The notes beneath the pieces were generated by a model that was not told the DNA's origin, made no database searches, and saw only the letters and a list, made by a program, of their open reading frames with translations. The translations under genes were made by a program, and so were the position numbers. DNA of 8,931 nt from JAAZBI01 sp964461005. GTDB lineage: Bacteria; Bacillota_I; Bacilli_A; RF39; UBA660. This document shows, piece after piece, positions 5,058 to 8,931 of this stretch; the stretch's first letter is position 1; each line of letters opens with the position of its first letter. The stretch is from positions 1 through 8,931 of the forward strand of contig CAYWQQ010000024.1 in assembly GCA_964461005.1 (NCBI GenBank), given 5' to 3'.

Positions 5058-7166
5058 ATGCCAAAAAAAAGAAAAAAAGAAATAAAACAAAGATCAAAAT
5101 ATTTTAAAGAATTAATTGGTTTGTTGATAATTGTGTTGTCGATTATTGGTTTAGGTGAATTTGGGCCTATTGGAACTGTGTTGAGAGATATTGTTATTAT
5201 CTTAAGTGGTTCCTTTTCAAAATTTTTCTTATTATTTTTAATTTTTGTGTCTTTATATATGATCGTAACAGCAAAAACTTTTAAATTTTTTTCAGCACGT
5301 TTAGTTGGAGTTTACTTACTTGTAATTTCTTTTTTAAGCTATTTACATTTAGATTTAGTTAGAGACAATCTTGATTTTTTAACATTAATAAAACAAACAT
5401 TAAATATGAGAGGTGAAGTTGTTGTTTCTGGCGGCGGTATAATTGGCCTTCTTTTTGCTTACGGGTTTAATTTTTTAATAGCAGAAGGAACTATAATTTT
5501 ATTAATACTTTTTGTTACTTTAGGAGTTTTAATGTTATTTAATATTACATTAGGAGATATTTTTAGATTTATAGTATCTTTATTTAAAAGAAAGGATAGT
5601 AAAATTACCAATTTTGATTCTGAAAAAACTGATAAAAGAATTGTTATTTCTTCAATTGATGATTTAAAGAGAATGGATAATGACAATATTAAAGAAAAAG
5701 AAGTTAGTTTTAATCGTGAAGAAACAAAACACGATTATAAATTGCCACCTTTATCAATTTTAGATAATCCTAAAAGGCAAACTAATACAAATCAAGAACA
5801 AGTAAAAGCTAATATTGAAGTGTTGGAAAGGGTTTTTAAAGATTTTGATATTTCTGCAAAAATTGTAGAAGTACATGTTGGACCATCTGTTACTCAATAT
5901 GAAATAGAATTAAAGGCCGGAACAAAAGTAAGTAGAATTGTTAGCTTAGATCGCGAACTTTCTTTAGCGTTGGCAGCTAAGTCAGTAAAAATTCAAGCTC
6001 CAATTCCAGGTAAAAGTACAGTCGGAATAGAAATTCCAAATAAGGAAAATACTCCAGTTGTATTAAAAGACGTTTTAATCAAAATGCCTACTTTATATGA
6101 TAAAAGCAAATTGGCTATCGGATTAGGCAAAGACATTATGGGTAATTCTATTTATGCAGAAATTAACAAAACTCCCCATTTATTAATAGCTGGCGCAACA
6201 GGTTCTGGTAAATCAGTATGTATTAATACTATAATTACTAGTATATTGATGAGAGTTAGACCTGATGAAGTTAAGATGATATTAATTGATCCTAAAAAAG
6301 TTGAATTAAGTGTTTACAATGGTATTCCTCATTTACTTTCACCAGTTGTAAGTGACCCTAAGAAAGCTTCTTTAGCATTAATTAAAGTTGTTCAAGAAAT
6401 GGAAAGAAGATATGATATTTTTACAGATAAAGAAGCAAAAAATATTGAAACTTATAATCAATATATAGAAAATAAAAATAAAGGATTATTAGAAACTGAA
6501 AAATTGGAAAAGATGCCATATATTTTGGTTGTTATTGATGAGTTAGCAGATTTAATGTTAGTAGCAGCTAAAGAAGTAGAGGATTCTATTATGAGAATTA
6601 CTCAAATGGCAAGAGCAGCGGGAATTCATTTAATTGTCGCAACACAAAGGCCATCTACAGATGTTATTACTGGAATTATTAAAGCAAATATTCCATCAAG
6701 ATTATCTTTTGCGGTTTCTTCAAATGTTGATTCAAGAACAATTCTTGATCAAGGTGGAGCCGAAAAATTATTGGGCAAAGGTGATATGTTGTTTTTACCA
6801 ATGGGTGAAAACATCCCAATTCGTTTACAAGGTTGTTTTATTTCTGATGATGAAGTGAAAAGGATAGTTGACTTTACAATCAAGCAACAAAAAGCTAAGT
6901 ATGATGAAAAAATGATAATCAATGAAGAAACAAAAAGTAATGATTATGGCGGTTCAGATGGTGAAGATGATTTGTATGAAAGCGTACTAGAATTTGCTAT
7001 TAATCAAGGAGAAATAAGTGCTTCAAAAATCCAAAGAAGATTTAAAGTAGGCTTTAATAGAGCGGCAACAATCATGGATATGCTTGAAGAAAGAGGCATA
7101 GTAGGGCAAAATAAGGGTTCTAAACCTAGAGAAGTATTAGTAAAAATCAATGATAGAGAAGAGTGA
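5058..7166 (+). CDS. ftsK: DNA translocase FtsK/SpoIIIE
   Basis: This 702-aa protein is an ATP-driven double-stranded DNA pump that acts at the division septum to clear or segregate the chromosome. A basic N-terminus precedes four or five membrane helices (about residues 19-35, 53-71, 82-98 and 124-163). A linker of about 70 residues follows. The motor comes next, with Walker A GATGSGKS at 379-386 and Walker B VVIDELADLM with Asp494-Glu495. MARAAGIHLIVATQRPS is the standard RecA-like segment. The C-terminal gamma winged helix (about 635-702) has SASKIQRRFKVGFNRAATIM, close to the SpoIIIE DNA-reading helix that recognises oriented octamers. It is shorter than B. subtilis SpoIIIE (787 aa), mainly in the linker. 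The start is supported by GAGGTG at 5045-5050. A8 and A7 runs lie in the first seven codons (5063-5078). It ends on TGA, 5 nt before yebC. FtsK and SpoIIIE roles cannot be separated by sequence. Confidence 0.97.
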   Translation: MPKKRKKEIKQRSKYFKELIGLLIIVLSIIGLGEFGPIGTVLRDIVIILSGSFSKFFLLFLIFVSLYMIVTAKTFKFFSARLVGVYLLVISFLSYLHLDLVRDNLDFLTLIKQTLNMRGEVVVSGGGIIGLLFAYGFNFLIAEGTIILLILFVTLGVLMLFNITLGDIFRFIVSLFKRKDSKITNFDSEKTDKRIVISSIDDLKRMDNDNIKEKEVSFNREETKHDYKLPPLSILDNPKRQTNTNQEQVKANIEVLERVFKDFDISAKIVEVHVGPSVTQYEIELKAGTKVSRIVSLDRELSLALAAKSVKIQAPIPGKSTVGIEIPNKENTPVVLKDVLIKMPTLYDKSKLAIGLGKDIMGNSIYAEINKTPHLLIAGATGSGKSVCINTIITSILMRVRPDEVKMILIDPKKVELSVYNGIPHLLSPVVSDPKKASLALIKVVQEMERRYDIFTDKEAKNIETYNQYIENKNKGLLETEKLEKMPYILVVIDELADLMLVAAKEVEDSIMRITQMARAAGIHLIVATQRPSTDVITGIIKANIPSRLSFAVSSNVDSRTILDQGGAEKLLGKGDMLFLPMGENIPIRLQGCFISDDEVKRIVDFTIKQQKAKYDEKMIINEETKSNDYGGSDGEDDLYESVLEFAINQGEISASKIQRRFKVGFNRAATIMDMLEERGIVGQNKGSKPREVLVKINDREE

Positions 7167-7171
7167 AAATA

Positions 7172-7885
7172 ATGGGAAGAGCATACGAGGTTAGAAAAGC
7201 TTCGATTCAAAAAACAGGAGCAGCTAAAGCAAAAGTGTATTCTTTATATGCAAAAGAAATATATAGAGCAGCAAAAAAATCTACTGATCCAGAAGCTAAT
7301 TCAACATTAAAAAGATTAATTGAAAAAGCAAAAAGAGAACAAGTGCCAGCAGATATTATTAAAAGAGCTATTGACAAAGTTAATAGTGGAGTAGATGAAA
7401 ATTACGAAAGTGTTCGTTATGAAGGCTTTGGACCTGGTTCATCAACCTTAGTAATTGAATGTTTAACTGATAATGTAAATAGAACTATTAGTTATATTAG
7501 AACAGTTTTTGCAAAAACAAAGGCTAAGATGGGTGTACTAAACAGTGTTTCTTATCAATATGATAATTGTTGTGTATTAAGTTTTAAAGGTATTGATGAA
7601 GATCGAGTTTTAGATATTTTATTAGAAGCAGAAATTGATATTCAAGAAATAGAAAAAGAAGATGAGCTAGTTAGCGTTTACGGTGAACCGAGTGATTTAT
7701 TTAAAATAAAAACTGCTTTATTAAATGTTAAACCTGATTTGATTTTTGAAACAGATGAAATTATGATGTTTCCCAAAGAAACAATTAAATTAAGCAATGA
7801 AGAGCAAGAAATTTTTCAAAAATTGTTACAAATGTTAGATGATATTGAAGATGTTCAAAATGTTTATCACAATGTTGAATTATAA
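7172..7885 (+). CDS. yebC: YebC/PmpR/TACO1 family protein (Bacilli YeeI-like)
   Basis: This 237-aa protein has the length of Bacilli YeeI-type YebC. Matches are the start MGRAYEVRKASIQKTGAAKA (family MGRKWxNIxxxKxxKDxxxxK), KEIYRAAK, the central YEGFGPG at 83-89, TDNVNRT at 99-105, and the terminal DVQNVYHNVEL. The family was first described as transcription regulators; more recent work places YebC proteins and mitochondrial TACO1 at the ribosome, relieving stalling at proline-rich stretches. The usual Trp near residue 5 is Tyr here, and the family's glycine-rich GGxLGxxGSV loop is KMGVLNSVSY (119-128), so the protein is somewhat divergent. An in-frame GTG at 7163 overlaps the ftsK stop; ATG 7172 is chosen because it gives the family start MGR. 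With only 5 nt between genes, it is translated from the ftsK message. Confidence 0.94.
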   Translation: MGRAYEVRKASIQKTGAAKAKVYSLYAKEIYRAAKKSTDPEANSTLKRLIEKAKREQVPADIIKRAIDKVNSGVDENYESVRYEGFGPGSSTLVIECLTDNVNRTISYIRTVFAKTKAKMGVLNSVSYQYDNCCVLSFKGIDEDRVLDILLEAEIDIQEIEKEDELVSVYGEPSDLFKIKTALLNVKPDLIFETDEIMMFPKETIKLSNEEQEIFQKLLQMLDDIEDVQNVYHNVEL

Positions 7886-7890
7886 TAAGT

Positions 7891-7896
7891 GAGGTG
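7891..7896 (+). promoter_or_regulatory. Ribosome binding site that fixes the prepilin start
   Basis: GAGGTG lies 4 nt (from its final G) before ATG 7901, or 6 nt counted from GAGG. It excludes the upstream in-frame GTG at 7889, which would add MRCN before the prepilin leader. The ten bases GAGGTGTAAT (7891-7900) are identical to those before ftsK (5045-5054). Confidence 0.65.
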
Positions 7897-7900
7897 TAAT

Positions 7901-8290
7901 ATGAATAATAAAGGTTTTACTTTAATTGAATTAATTGGAGTTGTCGTTATTTTGGCAGTTATTTTGCTTTTAACTAGGCCAATTATAGGAACGATGATGA
8001 CAAATTCAAGAAAAAGCGCTTTTGAAATTCAAGTTAAAAATTTAGCAGCCTTATTAGAAACAGAAAAATTAAAAGATCCTAGTATTGATATTGAATCAAT
8101 AACACTTCTAAATTTAAGCAACTATGTAGAATTTGATACATCTAATTTTGCATCTTTAACTGTCACTTTTTCTGGAGAAAGAATATTAATTAATGTTATA
8201 GGTGATAAAGAATATGACAATTTAAAAGCTTGTGGTACAAAAAAACAAACTAAATCAGGCACAATAGATGACCTGACTGTTTGCAATTAA
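7901..8290 (+). CDS. Type IV prepilin-like / pseudopilin protein
   Basis: This 129-aa protein begins with a classical class III leader, MNNKG followed by FTLIELIGVVVILAVILLL. Prepilin peptidase would cut after Gly5 and methylate Phe6. Glu10 is the conserved Glu5 of the mature protein. Pro27 falls at mature position 22, where type IV pilins have their conserved proline kink. The single hydrophobic N-terminal helix is followed by a small globular domain of about 95 residues. Cys111 and Cys128 near the C-terminus are placed to close a disulfide loop like the D-region of type IV pilins. It is 15 nt after yebC, has its own GAGGTG site and is followed by a terminator, making it the last gene of the ftsK-yebC operon. 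No prepilin peptidase, assembly ATPase or inner-membrane platform gene is in the window, so it could serve competence, secretion or a minor pilus. Confidence 0.88.
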   Translation: MNNKGFTLIELIGVVVILAVILLLTRPIIGTMMTNSRKSAFEIQVKNLAALLETEKLKDPSIDIESITLLNLSNYVEFDTSNFASLTVTFSGERILINVIGDKEYDNLKACGTKKQTKSGTIDDLTVCN

Positions 8291-8306
8291 AAGCTTAGAG
8301 TAATAG

Positions 8307-8334
8307 AAATAATCTAGATATTAGATTATTTTTT
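8307..8334 (+). terminator. Intrinsic terminator of the ftsK-yebC-prepilin operon
   Basis: A perfect 10-bp stem, AAATAATCTA (8307-8316) with TAGATTATTT (8322-8331), has a 5-nt loop GATAT and a T6 run (8329-8334). The T run leads through a single A into the parE -10 region. Confidence 0.7.
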
Positions 8335-8344
8335 ATGTTATAAT
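8334..8344 (+). promoter_or_regulatory. Extended -10 promoter of parE
   Basis: TATG (8334-8337), T, then a perfect TATAAT (8339-8344). The -35 position (8316-8321, AGATAT) lies in the loop of the preceding terminator and does not match consensus. The predicted start near 8351 leaves a leader of about 16 nt that contains the AGGAGTGG ribosome binding site (8355-8362). Confidence 0.66.
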
Positions 8345-8366
8345 GATTAAAGATAGGAGTGGTCCC

Positions 8367-8931
8367 ATGAAATCAAACTATGATGAATCTTCAATAAAAA
8401 TTTTAGAGGGATTAGAAGCCGTAAGAAAAAGACCAGGGATGTATATTGGTTCTACAGATAAAAGAGGTTTACATCATTTGGTTTGGGAAATAGTTGATAA
8501 TGGCATTGATGAATGTATAAATGGATTTGGTAATTATTTAAAAATAGTTATGCATAAAGATGGCAGTTTAAGTGTTGTTGATAATGGTCGTGGAGTTCCG
8601 GTAGGCATGCATCAAAGTGGCAAAACAACACCAGAAGTTGTTTATACAATGTTACATGCTGGTGGGAAATTTAACGATGGTGGCTATAAAGTTTCTGGTG
8701 GCTTACATGGTGTTGGGGCTTCTGTAGTTAATGCACTTTCTTCAATGATGGAAGTAACTATAAAAAAAGATGGTGGGGAACACTATATTAAATTTAGTTC
8801 TGGTGGAAAAGTTGAGATACCTTTAAAGAAAATTGGGACTACAAATAAAACGGGAACAACAGTTAGATTTACTCCTGATTTTGAAATTTTTGGGAATGTT
8901 AATTTTAGTTTTTCAACTATTTGTGAAAGAA
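8367..8931 (+). CDS. parE: DNA topoisomerase IV subunit B (ParE), N-terminal part
   Basis: The first 188 residues of a roughly 640-aa protein are present before the window ends. They form the GHKL ATPase domain that drives strand passage by ParC2E2 to unlink sister chromosomes. Visible motifs are EGLEAVRKRPGMYIGST (14-30), EIVDNGIDE with catalytic Glu41 and Mg-binding Asn45, VVDNGRGVP (70-78), LHAGGKF (96-102) and GGLHGVGASVVNALS (111-125). The close relative GyrB is the alternative. ParE is preferred because of GMHQSGKTTPEV (GyrB usually has GIHEKxGxPAVEV) and the GGKVEIPLKKIG segment. ATG 8367 has AGGAGTGG at 8355-8362 and gives the usual short N-terminus. The gene has its own promoter; parC would be expected downstream. 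Confidence 0.88.
   Translation, partial: MKSNYDESSIKILEGLEAVRKRPGMYIGSTDKRGLHHLVWEIVDNGIDECINGFGNYLKIVMHKDGSLSVVDNGRGVPVGMHQSGKTTPEVVYTMLHAGGKFNDGGYKVSGGLHGVGASVVNALSSMMEVTIKKDGGEHYIKFSSGGKVEIPLKKIGTTNKTGTTVRFTPDFEIFGNVNFSFSTICER

Noticed and set aside
5459..5686. 75-aa reading frame on the - strand within ftsK
   Set aside because: Antisense to the membrane and linker part of ftsK, with no independent support.
6634..6858. 74-aa + strand reading frame inside ftsK
   Set aside because: It is out of frame with the conserved motor domain and has no family features.
7004..7210. 68-aa reading frame on the - strand at the ftsK-yebC junction
   Set aside because: Antisense to the gamma domain and yebC start, with no independent support.

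Overview
The window is strongly AT-rich and every gene lies on the + strand. TGA acts as a stop (ftsK ends on TGA exactly where its family ends) and tryptophan is encoded by TGG, so the standard bacterial code applies and not the Mycoplasma/Spiroplasma code. The AT-richness, the GAGGTG-type ribosome binding sites, the YmfF/YmfH peptidase pair, a Bacilli-type YebC and an FtsK/SpoIIIE of 702 aa suggest a reduced, AT-rich Bacillota lineage near Bacilli or Acholeplasma-like Tenericutes. That placement is an inference from gene content, not a demonstrated taxonomy.

Layout. Positions 1-2951 hold a compact operon: the 3' part of deoD (purine nucleoside phosphorylase), then ymfF and ymfH, two M16 peptidase subunits that overlap by 17 nt. 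Next come an HD-domain protein gene with its own promoter and terminator, and a complete tRNA-Arg(CCU). After the tRNA are two genes of unknown function. The first (3731-4523) encodes a membrane-anchored, probably extracellular protein split by a one-nucleotide frameshift in an A7 tract. The second (4589-4957) is a 122-aa orphan. Positions 5058-8290 form a second operon: ftsK/spoIIIE, yebC and a prepilin-like gene. The window ends inside parE (topoisomerase IV subunit B), which has its own promoter.

How the genes work together. FtsK/SpoIIIE (chromosome pumping at the septum) and ParE (decatenation) both serve chromosome segregation but are in separate transcription units. YebC is a ribosome- or DNA-associated factor. 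The prepilin-like gene is isolated from any visible pilus or competence machinery. The M16 pair probably forms one heterodimeric peptidase: one subunit carries the zinc site and the other the substrate-binding Arg/Tyr motif.

The most unusual regulatory feature is a repeated module. At three gene junctions the U-tract of an intrinsic terminator runs, through a single A, directly into a TATGnTAtAAT extended -10 promoter for the next gene. I see no insertion sequence, CRISPR array, prophage gene or clear defence system. No gene-free stretch exceeds 300 bases.
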